DNA of 64,000 bases from Erythrobacter sp. NAP1. GTDB taxonomy: Bacteria > Pseudomonadota > Alphaproteobacteria > Sphingomonadales > Sphingomonadaceae. The translations under genes were made by a program, and so were the position numbers. Below the pieces are notes generated by a model. The model had not been told where the DNA came from, did no database searches, and was given only the letters and a program-made list of their open reading frames with translations. The stretch is from positions 1,806,474 through 1,870,473 of the forward strand of contig NZ_CH672390.1 in the NCBI RefSeq assembly GCF_000152865.1, read 5' to 3'. This document shows positions 1-8,312 of this stretch, piece after piece. Within the stretch, counting starts at the first letter, position 1. Each line of letters opens with the position of its first letter.

Positions 1-201
1 CGTTACGTCCTCACCGTTCCAGAATATCTGGCCGGTGTCCGGCTCGTCCAGCCCCGCCATCAGCCGCATCAGCGTGGTCTTGCCAGCAAGCGTCGGCCCA
101 AGAAGGACGTTCATTGTCCCCTTGTGCAATTCCAGATCGAGAGCGTGGATGTGGGCTTCGCCATCGACTGATTTGGAAACCCCTTGCAAGCGAAGGGTCA
201 T
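1..201 (-). CDS. Glycerol/sugar ABC transporter ATP-binding protein, N-terminal part (GlpS-like)
   Basis: The first 67 codons run off the left edge, starting at the ATG at 201. The Walker A motif GPTLAGKTT lies at residues 35-43, followed by LMRLMAGLDEPDTG, typical of the MalK/UgpC class of importer ATPases. The threonine-leucine Walker A variant and the surrounding text resemble the GlpS/GlpT ATPases of rhizobial glycerol importers, so glycerol is the best substrate guess. The Walker B and signature motifs are outside the window, so substrate class cannot be confirmed. A glycerol-3-phosphate dehydrogenase gene lies at 17.5 kb, which fits glycerol use but is not linked. Confidence 0.75.
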   Translation of the reverse strand, partial: MTLRLQGVSKSVDGEAHIHALDLELHKGTMNVLLGPTLAGKTTLMRLMAGLDEPDTGQIFWNGEDVT

Positions 202-793
202 GGATCAGTTTTCAGCTCGGTATTAGTCAACATGCCCACCCGTTTTTCGCATCGCGCATCGTGGAGCGGCGATTGCGTGCAGGCACAAGCATTAGGTTCG
301 CGGACCTCTTTGGCAATGCTTTTCTGGCGCCTGCCAAGTCAGCACCGGAGCAATCGACCTGCTCAACAGACCGATGACGCCGGAAAGTCTGGATCACTTA
401 GTCGACAATCGCTTGAGTGCGGACTGGCAGGTTGTCGCGGTTCGGATAGCTGAGGAAGAGGTCAAACCCCTTTACCTCTAACCCTTCCAGGACCAGGGCC
501 AGTTAAGCCGTTTGTCCAATTGTCTGTAGCCAAACGGGCGCGGTGGCTCTTCGTTTCACCATTTCTCTAATCGTTTGGCTACCAATTCTAGAGTTCAGAT
601 CAAAGAATAGTGCGTTTGGCGATCAAGTGACGCGACATACGCAGTCTATCCAATCCAATTCTCAATCTTCGCAAATCTCAAGACAAACGCTGTCAGTGAT
701 TATTCGGACGAACTCTTAAACTTCCCTGAGAAATTCGGACCATGTTTCATGTCGCAGACGCCCTGCGGCTACGTAAATATGGGAGTCAAAGGT
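202..793. other. Intergenic region without a convincing gene
   Basis: About 590 bases separate the divergent ABC ATPase and the charge-bipolar protein gene. The right part, from about 540, is visibly more AT-rich than most of the window and presumably holds the promoters of both sides. Open frames here (114-377, 184-453) look like chance frames: no ribosome site and no recognisable protein. No repeat or RNA gene was recognised. Confidence 0.5.
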
Positions 794-1228
794 ATGTCCG
801 ACGAATTCACAGCGCAGGAATTGCGCGAACTCGAAGCAGAACTGGGCGAACTCGCCGCCGACTTCGGTGACTTTGAAATGTCCGACGAAGATTCCGCCGG
901 TGCGAGTTCCGGAGAATTGGGCGAACTGGAAGCGGAACTTAGCGGCACGGAACTCGAAGTGTTCGGCGCCGATGCCGGTGACGGCGACGTAATGTCGCTG
1001 AGCGCCATGGCCGAAAACGAAGCCGATGCGCTCTTTGTCGGACGGTTTCTCCGCAACAAGGTCAAGAAACTGATCCGCAAGCTCATCCGGCTTGTGAAGA
1101 AGTATCGCAAGCTCGCAAGCTGTGTGCCGAAGGTCACGGCTGCCGTGATTGCGTTCAAGCGCGGCAAATACGCCACTGCGCTTCGCCGAGCCTGGGCCGC
1201 TTACAGGTGCATTAGATCGAAGCTCTAG
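794..1228 (+). CDS. Charge-bipolar small protein (acidic N-half, cationic C-half), possible precursor
   Basis: This is a 144-aa protein of no family I recognise. The ATG at 794 is preferred over upstream starts because GGAG lies 8 bases before it. Residues 1-80 hold 25 Asp/Glu and a single Arg, with two repeats of a LxELEAEL type. Residues 81-144 hold 21 Lys/Arg and no acidic residue, forming amphipathic helix-like stretches (VKKLIRKLIRLVKKYRK) and containing two cysteines. There is no signal peptide. The two halves look built to neutralise each other, like a pro-peptide and a cationic membrane-active peptide. It heads a run with a 61-aa protein and a subtilase (1607-3310), so processing by that protease is a reasonable but untested inference. 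Confidence 0.75.
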   Translation: MSDEFTAQELRELEAELGELAADFGDFEMSDEDSAGASSGELGELEAELSGTELEVFGADAGDGDVMSLSAMAENEADALFVGRFLRNKVKKLIRKLIRLVKKYRKLASCVPKVTAAVIAFKRGKYATALRRAWAAYRCIRSKL

Positions 1229-1315
1229 TTCGATCGGGGGATCTCACTGGCGGCGCCTCGCGGTGCCGGCCAGTGGCCCTCCCCAAACCAAACCTGTCGA
1301 AGAAGGGCTACCGCG

Positions 1316-1501
1316 ATGCCTGAAGATCAGTCGATTACCACCGCGAACATCGATGAGCAGGTCGAGTTTCTCGACGCCTGGTACCGAGAGACCGCCGGCG
1401 GCGCCGAACGCGAACGACGCGCGGCGCTTGTCGCGCGGCTCGTCAAACAGATCGATGCGGCGCTGGAGACACTCGCAGAACTGGCCCCGCGACCGAGTTG
1501 A
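1316..1501 (+). CDS. Small helical protein of unknown function (61 aa)
   Basis: This 61-aa frame lies between the bipolar protein gene and the subtilase gene, with a purine-rich stretch (GAAGAAGGG) upstream of the ATG. The predicted protein is mostly helical and mixed-charge (ERERRAALVARLVKQ followed by IDAALETLAELA), with no signal peptide, membrane segment or cysteine. It could be a partner, chaperone or immunity-like protein of its neighbours. This is guessed only from position. It might also be non-functional, but the frame, spacing and codon use look real. Confidence 0.55.
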   Translation: MPEDQSITTANIDEQVEFLDAWYRETAGGAERERRAALVARLVKQIDAALETLAELAPRPS

Positions 1502-1606
1502 GGAGCTCGCGAGGAATCAAACGGTCTGGGAGCGCCATGCCGCCGACCCGCCGTTTGCCCCCGTACAAATATGTGAAGGTTGAAGGCGAGAACGAGGAGA
1601 AGCGAC

Positions 1607-3310
1607 GTGGCCAACACCATCAAGCCGCGCAACCCAGTCTATCTGGTGAGCAACAAGAAGACGATGCCGCTCGACGGACAACCGATGAGCGAAGCGCAGA
1701 TCAAGGAAGCGATCGAGCAGGTCATCTCGGTCACCCCGGCAGCCGAAGCCGATGAGGGAGACGAGATGGAAATCATGTCGGTGATCGCGCCGCCCGAAGG
1801 GGATGAACTTGCCCTCGCCGAAGAAGGCGCGCCGGATTCGACCATCGTAACGGCCAAGCTGACAGAGGCGGCAGCGGACAATCTGCGCAACCGCCATGCC
1901 AATCTTCTCGTTGAGCTCGACGAAGATATCGAGATGCTGGACACGGGCGGCTTGCTGCGGATGCATGGGCTCACCACGATGGTCCCGCTCGATGCCGACA
2001 GCCTGCGCATCCGGATCAAGGTCGTAGACGCGGATGGCAAGGCGATCCCGAAAGCGCGCGTAAGCCTCGGCGGAGAGATGTGGTTCGACCAGGCGCTTAC
2101 CGGCAATAACGGCGTTGCGGAACTCAATATGCTTGGCGAGACGCTGGAAAGCCTCAATTCACTCACCATCAAGCCAGCAGCCGGTTTCTGGTCACGCACA
2201 ATCGCACGCCCAGACCTTGTCAGCGGCACCGGCGCCGCAGCGACCAACGTTATAACGCTGCTTTCGCTTGCCGAAGGGACTGGAGGCCTGCCGGGCTTTC
2301 CCGAAGAGCAGGGCACTCCCTGGGGCATGCAGGATCTCAACGTTACGAACCATCCCGAAGACCCGCCGCTTGTACGGCTGGCCATCATCGACAGCGGGAT
2401 CGACAACGATCACCCCGACCTCGCTCATGCTACGCGCGGCAAGGCCTTCGCGATCGGCGATGATCCTGATGATGACACGTTCAACCTCGACAGTTCAGGC
2501 CACGGGACACACGTCGCCGGGACCGCCGCCGGACAGGCTGCGAACGCGTTCGGCGTTCAGGGCGTTGCGCCCAAAGCCGAGCTTCACGGCTTGCGCGTGT
2601 TTCCGCAGGCCAAGATTTCAAAGCTCATCAAAGCCCTTCGGTACTGTCGCGAGAACGAGATCGACGTCGTCAATATGAGCCTTGGCATGGCCAGCCCCTC
2701 GCAACTGCTAAACGACGAGATAGACCGATGCTTTGAAAGCGGGGTCGTGATGATCGCCGCCGCAGGCAATTCGGGCGGTAAGGTGAACTACCCCGCGGCC
2801 TTCGACAATGTCATCGCGGTTGCCGCGCTCGGCCGCGCCGACCGCTTCCCCGAGAACAGCACGAACAGCGCCGCCGTGACCGACGATACCGACCCTGACG
2901 ACGTCTATTTCATCGCGCGCTTCTCCTGCCGCGGACCCGAAATCGATGTCGCGGCCCCGGGAGTGGGCGTCATCTCGACATATCCTTCGGATCATCCCGT
3001 GCCCTTTGCCGAGCTCAGCGGTACGTCGATGGCCAGTCCGCACGTCGCGGGTTTCACTGCAAGGATCTTACAACACAACGCCGAGCTACGGGACATGGCC
3101 CGCAACGATGCCCGCTCGTCCGCCATTCGCGACGCGTTGTTTGAGGCCTGCAGGCCACTGGGTGATGCACAGCTTTGGGGCAGAGGCATTCCCGACTGGT
3201 CGAAGCTCAACCTAGGTTCGGAGCCTTCAGCGCCCGACGCGGGTGGCAATGTCGACAGGCTCGTCGCAAAGCTGACCGATGCCCTCGATCTGGCAAAGGC
3301 GCTGACCTGA
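1607..3310 (+). CDS. S8 family serine peptidase (subtilase) with acidic N-terminal region and Ig-like domain
   Basis: A 567-aa subtilisin-like protease. The GTG at 1607 is chosen because GAGGAGA ends 6 bases upstream; a TTG at 1580 is the alternative. The catalytic triad is intact: Asp262 in IIDSGID, His299 in GHGTHVAGT, Ser474 in GTSMASPHVAG, with the oxyanion Asn388 in AAGNSGG. Residues 1-125 are acidic and probably a propeptide. Residues about 133-200 look like a beta-sandwich domain of the carboxypeptidase-regulatory type. There is no Sec signal peptide, so it is cytoplasmic or exported another way. It follows two small genes that may supply its substrate. The convergent LuxR-type gene ends 10 bases downstream. 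Confidence 0.92.
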   Translation: MANTIKPRNPVYLVSNKKTMPLDGQPMSEAQIKEAIEQVISVTPAAEADEGDEMEIMSVIAPPEGDELALAEEGAPDSTIVTAKLTEAAADNLRNRHANLLVELDEDIEMLDTGGLLRMHGLTTMVPLDADSLRIRIKVVDADGKAIPKARVSLGGEMWFDQALTGNNGVAELNMLGETLESLNSLTIKPAAGFWSRTIARPDLVSGTGAAATNVITLLSLAEGTGGLPGFPEEQGTPWGMQDLNVTNHPEDPPLVRLAIIDSGIDNDHPDLAHATRGKAFAIGDDPDDDTFNLDSSGHGTHVAGTAAGQAANAFGVQGVAPKAELHGLRVFPQAKISKLIKALRYCRENEIDVVNMSLGMASPSQLLNDEIDRCFESGVVMIAAAGNSGGKVNYPAAFDNVIAVAALGRADRFPENSTNSAAVTDDTDPDDVYFIARFSCRGPEIDVAAPGVGVISTYPSDHPVPFAELSGTSMASPHVAGFTARILQHNAELRDMARNDARSSAIRDALFEACRPLGDAQLWGRGIPDWSKLNLGSEPSAPDAGGNVDRLVAKLTDALDLAKALT

Positions 3311-3319
3311 GAGCGGTGA

Positions 3320-3976
3320 TCAAAGGTCCCGCACGCACGGCGTTGGCACAAGCCCTCTTACCACCAGTGCAACCGCAACCTGAGTGCGGTTCCTCACGCC
3401 AAGCTTGCGCTGCAGCGCCTGGATCGAGAGCTTCACGCTTGCTTCGGACAGGTTGAGATCCCTTGCGATCACCTTGTTCGGATGCCCCTGCGCCACTTCG
3501 GTCCCGACGTGGCGTTCGCGGTCGGTCAGTTTGGGATTGGATCGGGTATGCTCGAGATTGTCGCGCCGCCAACCGTTCAGGGCTTCGCCCAGATTGTCAG
3601 GATAAACCCGGTGACCCGAGGCGACGAAGTTGAGGGCGCAGCTCAACGCTTTGATCGGGATCGAGGTCAGGAGGAAACCATGGCAACCGATCGAGAAGCA
3701 ATCCGCCAGGCGAAACAGGTCGAACTTTTCTTCGAGCATCACGCACCGCAGTTGCCCTGCTTCATCGCGCAAGGGTTTAAGCGCGCGCGCCAGAGGTCGC
3801 AAAGTCGATGGTGCTTCGGTCAGCACCACCAGCGGTTCATTCTCTTCGTTGAACGGGCAAAGCTCGAGCCGGTCTACCGAGGGAGCGACATCTGCGACCG
3901 TATGACCCAACCGCGACAAGCTGTCGGATAATGCAGTGCGATACAACGCATTCCTCAGCGCGAGGGCAACGGCCAT
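3320..3976 (-). CDS. LuxR-family DNA-binding response regulator, degenerate receiver
   Basis: A 218-aa regulator starting at the ATG at 3976, which follows GGAGGGGGAA; a TTG at 3988 is an alternative. The C-terminal 65 residues form a LuxR/NarL helix-turn-helix: LTDRERHV, NKVIARDLNLSEASVKLSIQ and LGVRNRTQ are recognisable. The N-terminal 130 residues have the size and pattern of a response-regulator receiver, but I cannot find the usual acidic pocket and phospho-aspartate, so it may not be phosphorylated in the normal way. No histidine kinase is nearby. It converges on the subtilase gene and may regulate that locus, which is inferred from position only. Confidence 0.85.
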   Translation of the reverse strand: MAVALALRNALYRTALSDSLSRLGHTVADVAPSVDRLELCPFNEENEPLVVLTEAPSTLRPLARALKPLRDEAGQLRCVMLEEKFDLFRLADCFSIGCHGFLLTSIPIKALSCALNFVASGHRVYPDNLGEALNGWRRDNLEHTRSNPKLTDRERHVGTEVAQGHPNKVIARDLNLSEASVKLSIQALQRKLGVRNRTQVAVALVVRGLVPTPCVRDL

Positions 3977-4451
<475 letters not shown>

Positions 4452-4670
4452 GCGTGTTGTTCGCGCTCTCGCTTTGCTGCTTGAGTGCTGTCAACGCCCT
4501 GTCTGCGCTGCCGCTTCGCTGAATTCTCGCGAAGGAAAGGCGCGTCGGCTTGGTCCTGCCGACGACAAGGAGCGCGCCCGTTAGCGCAGGCTCATGCGCT
4601 TGCCAACCCCTGATCGCGGCATTGGGGCGTCAAAATGCGGGCATATCTTGCTCGCAACCTTAGCAGGAAA

Positions 4671-4699
4671 CTTGTTTTGCACGTGCGAAGGACCATATT
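4671..4699 (+). promoter_or_regulatory. Candidate sigma-32 type promoter of hspQ
   Basis: CTTGTTT at 4671-4677 and CCATATT at 4693-4699 are separated by 15 bases and resemble the heat-shock sigma factor consensus (CTTG... / CC.AT.T). If used, transcription would start only a few bases before the hspQ ATG at 4709. The match is by eye. Confidence 0.35.
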
Positions 4700-4708
4700 C
4701 TGCAAGTT

Positions 4709-5089
4709 ATGGAACGCGCTCACTTCTTTTCCAGCCAAGCGGGACGGACCATCAACGCTCCGCGCTCTTCACGCAGCCGGTTTGGTATTGGCGAACTTGT
4801 TCGCCACCGCCTGTTCGATTTTCGCGGCGTTGTTTTCGATATCGACCCTGTCTTCGCCAACAGCGAGGAATGGTACGAATCGATCCCCGAAGAAATTCGC
4901 CCTCCCCGCGACCAGCCATTCTACCACCTCCTCGCCGAGAACGAGGAGTCGAGCTATGTCGCCTATGTGAGCCAGGGCAATCTCGTCGCTGACCCCAGCG
5001 GTGGGCCGATCGACCATCCTACCGTCCCCCAGCTGTTCGAGCAGTTCAAGGACGGGCGCTATCGGATGCGGCGCAGCCTCACGCATTGA
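4709..5089 (+). CDS. hspQ: Heat shock protein HspQ
   Basis: A 126-aa protein whose residues about 25-125 match the HspQ/YccV family: RFGIGELVRHRLFDFRGVVF, the DIDP turn, and PFYHLLAEN followed by YVAYVSQGNL. HspQ is a hemimethylated-DNA-binding-like beta barrel that acts as a Lon protease specificity enhancer in enterobacteria. The first 24 residues are extra and Ser/Arg rich. No Shine-Dalgarno sequence precedes the ATG, and the candidate heat-shock promoter sits immediately upstream, so the mRNA may be leaderless. The gene stands alone between tRNA-Ser and the convergent ABC permease gene. Confidence 0.9.
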   Translation: MERAHFFSSQAGRTINAPRSSRSRFGIGELVRHRLFDFRGVVFDIDPVFANSEEWYESIPEEIRPPRDQPFYHLLAENEESSYVAYVSQGNLVADPSGGPIDHPTVPQLFEQFKDGRYRMRRSLTH

Positions 5090-5119
5090 CGCCCCGCGGC
5101 TGGCTGGGCCATCGCCGGG

Positions 5120-5974
5120 CTAGCTCTTAAGCTTCCAGCCGGTGCGCAGGACGGCATAAACCGCGAAAGCGATAACGAGATTAAAGACCGCGATGCCGAT
5201 GGCGGCCATCGCGACGGCGCTCGCATCTCCGATATCGCTTTGCCCGAGGAAGCCATAGCGGAAGCCCGAGATCACGTAGAAGAACGGGTTCGCACGGCTC
5301 ACAGCCTGGAAGGCGGGTGCGAGGTTGTCGATGACGTAGAACGTGCCCGACAGCAGCGAGAGCGGAGCAATCACGAAATTGGTGATCGCGGCGTTATGGT
5401 CAAACTTCTCGGCCCAGATCGAGGTCGCAAGACCAAGCAGCGCCAGCATCACAGCTCCCATCAGCCCAAACCAGATCACCGCCCAAATGTGTGTCACGGC
5501 CAGAGAAACGCCCGGCCAAAGCGCCATCGCGAGCGCAACCGTGCAGCCCACAGCGATCGCCCGCGTGACAGCAGCCGCCACGATCCCGCCCATCAGCTCT
5601 CCGGGAGAAAGCGGCGGCATCAGTAGGTCGATAATCGTCCCTTGGATCTTGCCCGAGAGCAGTGAGAAGGACGAATTAGCAAATGCGTTCTGCATCATGC
5701 CCATCACGATCAGGCCCGGTGCGACAAAGCTTGCAAACTCCACACCCAGCACCTCGCGGCCTCCACGGCCCAGCGCGACGGTGAAGATTATCAAAAACAG
5801 CAGCGTCGTGACCGCTGGCGCCCAGATCGTCTGCGTCTGGACCTTGAGAAACCGGCGCACCTCCTTCATATAGAGCGCGAAAAGACCCACGCGGTTGATG
5901 CCGGTTATCACCGGGACACCGCGCTCCGGGAAGTTTCGCGGACGATTGGGGTTTGCTGAAAGCTCGTCTGTCAT
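5120..5974 (-). CDS. ABC-2 type transporter permease
   Basis: A 284-aa integral membrane protein with about six hydrophobic segments after a 35-residue polar N-terminus. The pattern (KEVRRFLKVQTQTIWAP, FVAPGLIVMGMMQNAFANSS, LSGTFYVIDNLAP, NPFFYVISGFRYG) is that of the ABC-2 exporter family, YadH/NodJ branch. It would form the channel of a drug, polysaccharide or lipid exporter with a separate ATPase. No ATPase gene is adjacent: hspQ converges downstream and gcrA diverges upstream. The partner is therefore encoded elsewhere. Confidence 0.88.
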   Translation of the reverse strand: MTDELSANPNRPRNFPERGVPVITGINRVGLFALYMKEVRRFLKVQTQTIWAPAVTTLLFLIIFTVALGRGGREVLGVEFASFVAPGLIVMGMMQNAFANSSFSLLSGKIQGTIIDLLMPPLSPGELMGGIVAAAVTRAIAVGCTVALAMALWPGVSLAVTHIWAVIWFGLMGAVMLALLGLATSIWAEKFDHNAAITNFVIAPLSLLSGTFYVIDNLAPAFQAVSRANPFFYVISGFRYGFLGQSDIGDASAVAMAAIGIAVFNLVIAFAVYAVLRTGWKLKS

Positions 5975-6066
5975 GGGAAAGGTCGCCTACGGCCTCTGGC
6001 AAGATGTGACAAGCAACCTATCTAGGCCTCGACGACAAGGTCGGGCACGACAGGAACGGATGTTTT

Positions 6067-6774
6067 ATGAGTTGGACTGACGAGCGCATCGCAACGCTCA
6101 AGAAAATGTGGGAAGGCGGATCGACCGCCAGCCAGATTGCAGAAGAATTGGGCGGCGTCAGCCGTAATGCAGTGATCGGCAAGGCACACCGCCTTGGCCT
6201 GAAATCGCGCCCGTCACCGGTGAAGGCGAACGAAAAGAAGAAGGCTGCGGCCAAAAAAGCGGCTCCCAAACCTGCGCCAAAGAAGGCGGCGAGCAAACCG
6301 GCGGCGAAGCCCGCCGCAAAGCCCGAGCCCAAGGCCGACGCTCCGGCAGCCGAAGTCGAGAGCGAAGCCTCCAGCGCGAAGGCAGCAGATCCCAAGTCCA
6401 CAAATTCGCAAGCCATCCCCAATCCCACGCCAAACCTGCCGAAGATCGTCTCGGTCGGCCCCGGCGGCTTTCTGCGACAGGGCCCCGGCGACCAGCAGGC
6501 ACCGATCCCGCCCGCACCGCCGCGTCGCCTTGTGCCCGCCAAGCCGAGCCCCGAGATCGCGGACAAGACCAGCCTGCTTGACCTGTCGGACAAGGTCTGC
6601 CGCTGGCCGATGGGCCATCCGGGTGAGCCTGATTTCCATTTTTGCGGCGAAGCGGTGAACCCCGGCTTCCCCTATTGCGTCGAACATTGCGGCCGCGCTT
6701 ATCAGGCACAGCTGCCTCGCGGTGCGCGCCGTCCCCCGCCGCCGCTTCCGTTTGGCGGCCCGCGGGTCCGCTAA
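6067..6774 (+). CDS. gcrA: Cell cycle regulator GcrA
   Basis: A 235-aa protein with the GcrA signature: MSWTDERIATLKKMW at the start, the helix-turn-helix GVSRNAVIGKAHRLGL at residues about 33-50, and the C-terminal CRWPMGHPGEPDFHFCG...YCVEHC block. GcrA binds sigma-70 RNA polymerase and activates genes with CcrM-methylated GANTC sites. Residues about 55-150 are a long low-complexity linker rich in Ala, Lys and Pro, longer than in Caulobacter by my recollection. The ATG at 6067 gives the canonical start. A rho-independent terminator follows. Confidence 0.95.
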   Translation: MSWTDERIATLKKMWEGGSTASQIAEELGGVSRNAVIGKAHRLGLKSRPSPVKANEKKKAAAKKAAPKPAPKKAASKPAAKPAAKPEPKADAPAAEVESEASSAKAADPKSTNSQAIPNPTPNLPKIVSVGPGGFLRQGPGDQQAPIPPAPPRRLVPAKPSPEIADKTSLLDLSDKVCRWPMGHPGEPDFHFCGEAVNPGFPYCVEHCGRAYQAQLPRGARRPPPPLPFGGPRVR

Positions 6775-6790
6775 CAATCACAGTCACGTA

Positions 6791-6830
6791 AGGCCCGGCA
6801 GCGCACCAAGCGCCGCCGGGCCTTTCTGTT
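6791..6830 (+). terminator. Rho-independent terminator of gcrA
   Basis: A 9-bp perfect stem AGGCCCGGC / GCCGGGCCT (6791-6799 with 6815-6823) is followed by a T-rich run TTCTGTTTTC, 17 bases after the gcrA stop codon. Confidence 0.85.
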
Positions 6831-6848
6831 TTCAGGAAGGAACAGCCC

Positions 6849-7373
6849 ATGCCGCTCACTCTTCACGCAGCTTTTGTCCCGAGCGCACTCCAGATGCTTG
6901 GCACCGCATCGCATCTTCTCGACAAGACCGAGGGCTGGTGTGCTGAGCGCGAATGCGACCATTCGGCGATCCTGAGCGCGCAGCTGATCGATGACATGCT
7001 GCCCTTCACATATCAGATCAAAAGCGTCGCCGAGCATACGGCAGGCGCCATTTCAGCTGTGCGCGAAGGGTTGGCGACGCCTGACCTCAATCCTCCGCCC
7101 GCCACGTTTGACGCGCTGCGCGAGAAGCTTGCCGGTGCGAAGGCGCTTCTGAAAGGCCTTGACGAAGACGAGATGGAAAGCTGGATCGGGCGCGACATGC
7201 GCTTCGAGTTCAAGGACACGCGGCTTGCTTTCACGGCTGAGGATTTCTTGCTTAGTTTTGCCCAACCCAACTTCTATTTCCATTGCAGCGCCGCTTACGC
7301 CATCGCGCGTCACCTTGGCGTTAAGATCGGCAAAATGGATTTCATGGGCCGCGTGCGGGCGCAGCAGGGATGA
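6849..7373 (+). CDS. DUF1993 family protein
   Basis: A 174-aa soluble protein of the DUF1993 family, which resembles the DinB-like four-helix bundle. Recognisable text includes LHAAFVPSALQMLGTASHLL near the start, LIDDMLPFTYQIKSVAEH, and FAQPNFYFHCSAAYAIARH near the end. Function is unknown. DinB-like bundles often bind a metal through histidines, and several are present here. The stop codon overlaps the start of the DUF481 gene (ATGA), so the two are probably co-transcribed. Confidence 0.85.
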   Translation: MPLTLHAAFVPSALQMLGTASHLLDKTEGWCAERECDHSAILSAQLIDDMLPFTYQIKSVAEHTAGAISAVREGLATPDLNPPPATFDALREKLAGAKALLKGLDEDEMESWIGRDMRFEFKDTRLAFTAEDFLLSFAQPNFYFHCSAAYAIARHLGVKIGKMDFMGRVRAQQG

Positions 7374-8305
7374 GGCGAATGAAGTTCACGAACGTCCGGA
7401 TCGCGGCCTTTGCTCTCGCGCTGAGTGCCCCGGCCTACACAGCACAGGCTCAATTGCCTGAACCTGTGCGCGCAATGATCGATGCGGCCATCGCCACCGG
7501 CGACGAAGAGAAAGTGCGCACCGTCATCGAGCTCGCTCGCACTACCAATCCCGATGACGCGGTCGAGCTCGACACAATCCTGGCAAGCTTCGAAACCAAC
7601 CTCGCCGCTGCCGAGGCCGAAGCTGCAGCGCTTGAAAAGCAGGAAATCCGCAGCGCCGGACTGTTCGAGAACTGGAGTGGGCGCGGTGAATTGGGCGCTT
7701 TCAACTCGACCGGCAATGCGTCGAACACCGGCATCACCGCATCGCTCGGCCTGACGCGCGAAGGCATCAATTGGCGCCACAAGCTGCGCGCCAGGGCTGA
7801 TTATCAGCGCAATAATGGCGTCACAACGCGCGAACAATTTCTTGCCGCCTACGAGCCCAACCTGAAGCTCAGCGACCGCTTGTTTGCGTTTGCGCTGGCG
7901 CAGTATGAGCGTGACCGGTTCCAGGGCTTCTCAGGACGCTACTCGCTTTCAGGCGGTCTCGGTTACGAGGTCATCGACGAAGACGATATGACGCTGTCCG
8001 TGCAGGCAGGCCCGGCTTATCGCCGCACCGAATTCGTAGGCGGCGGAAGCACCAGCAATCTTGCAGGCCTCGGCAGTCTCGACTTCGACTGGCAGCTGGC
8101 TGAGAGCATCTCGCTTACTCAGGACGCAAGCGCTTTCATCCAATCCGGTAGCAGCACTTTGATCTCGGACACCGGGCTTCAAGCGGCGCTGATGGACAAT
8201 GTAAAAGTGCGCCTGTCTTACACGGTGGAGCATGACACCGATCCGCCAGCAGGCGCGGTCAAGACCGACACTCTGAGCCGGATAACGCTGATCTACGATT
8301 TCTGA
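7370..8305 (+). CDS. DUF481 (YdiY-like) outer membrane protein
   Basis: A 311-aa exported protein. A signal peptide (FTNVRIAAFALALSAP...AQAQ) covers the first 29 residues. About 70 residues of helical, charged sequence follow. From residue about 100 the chain is beta-barrel-like: WSGRGELGAFNSTGNASNTG, alternating hydrophobic strands, and a terminal aromatic (LSRITLIYDF), typical of DUF481 outer membrane proteins. Function is unknown. The ATG at 7370 overlaps the previous stop; the ATG at 7379 is an alternative start. Confidence 0.87.
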   Translation: MRRMKFTNVRIAAFALALSAPAYTAQAQLPEPVRAMIDAAIATGDEEKVRTVIELARTTNPDDAVELDTILASFETNLAAAEAEAAALEKQEIRSAGLFENWSGRGELGAFNSTGNASNTGITASLGLTREGINWRHKLRARADYQRNNGVTTREQFLAAYEPNLKLSDRLFAFALAQYERDRFQGFSGRYSLSGGLGYEVIDEDDMTLSVQAGPAYRRTEFVGGGSTSNLAGLGSLDFDWQLAESISLTQDASAFIQSGSSTLISDTGLQAALMDNVKVRLSYTVEHDTDPPAGAVKTDTLSRITLIYDF

Positions 8306-8312
8306 TCGCAGC

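Noticed and set aside
749..793. Upstream start of the charge-bipolar protein
   Set aside because: The 15 added residues have no ribosome site, while the ATG at 794 has GGAG at proper distance.
6240..6370. Ala-Lys-Pro repeats in gcrA considered as a tandem DNA repeat
   Set aside because: The DNA shows no regular repeat unit; it is low-complexity protein linker.
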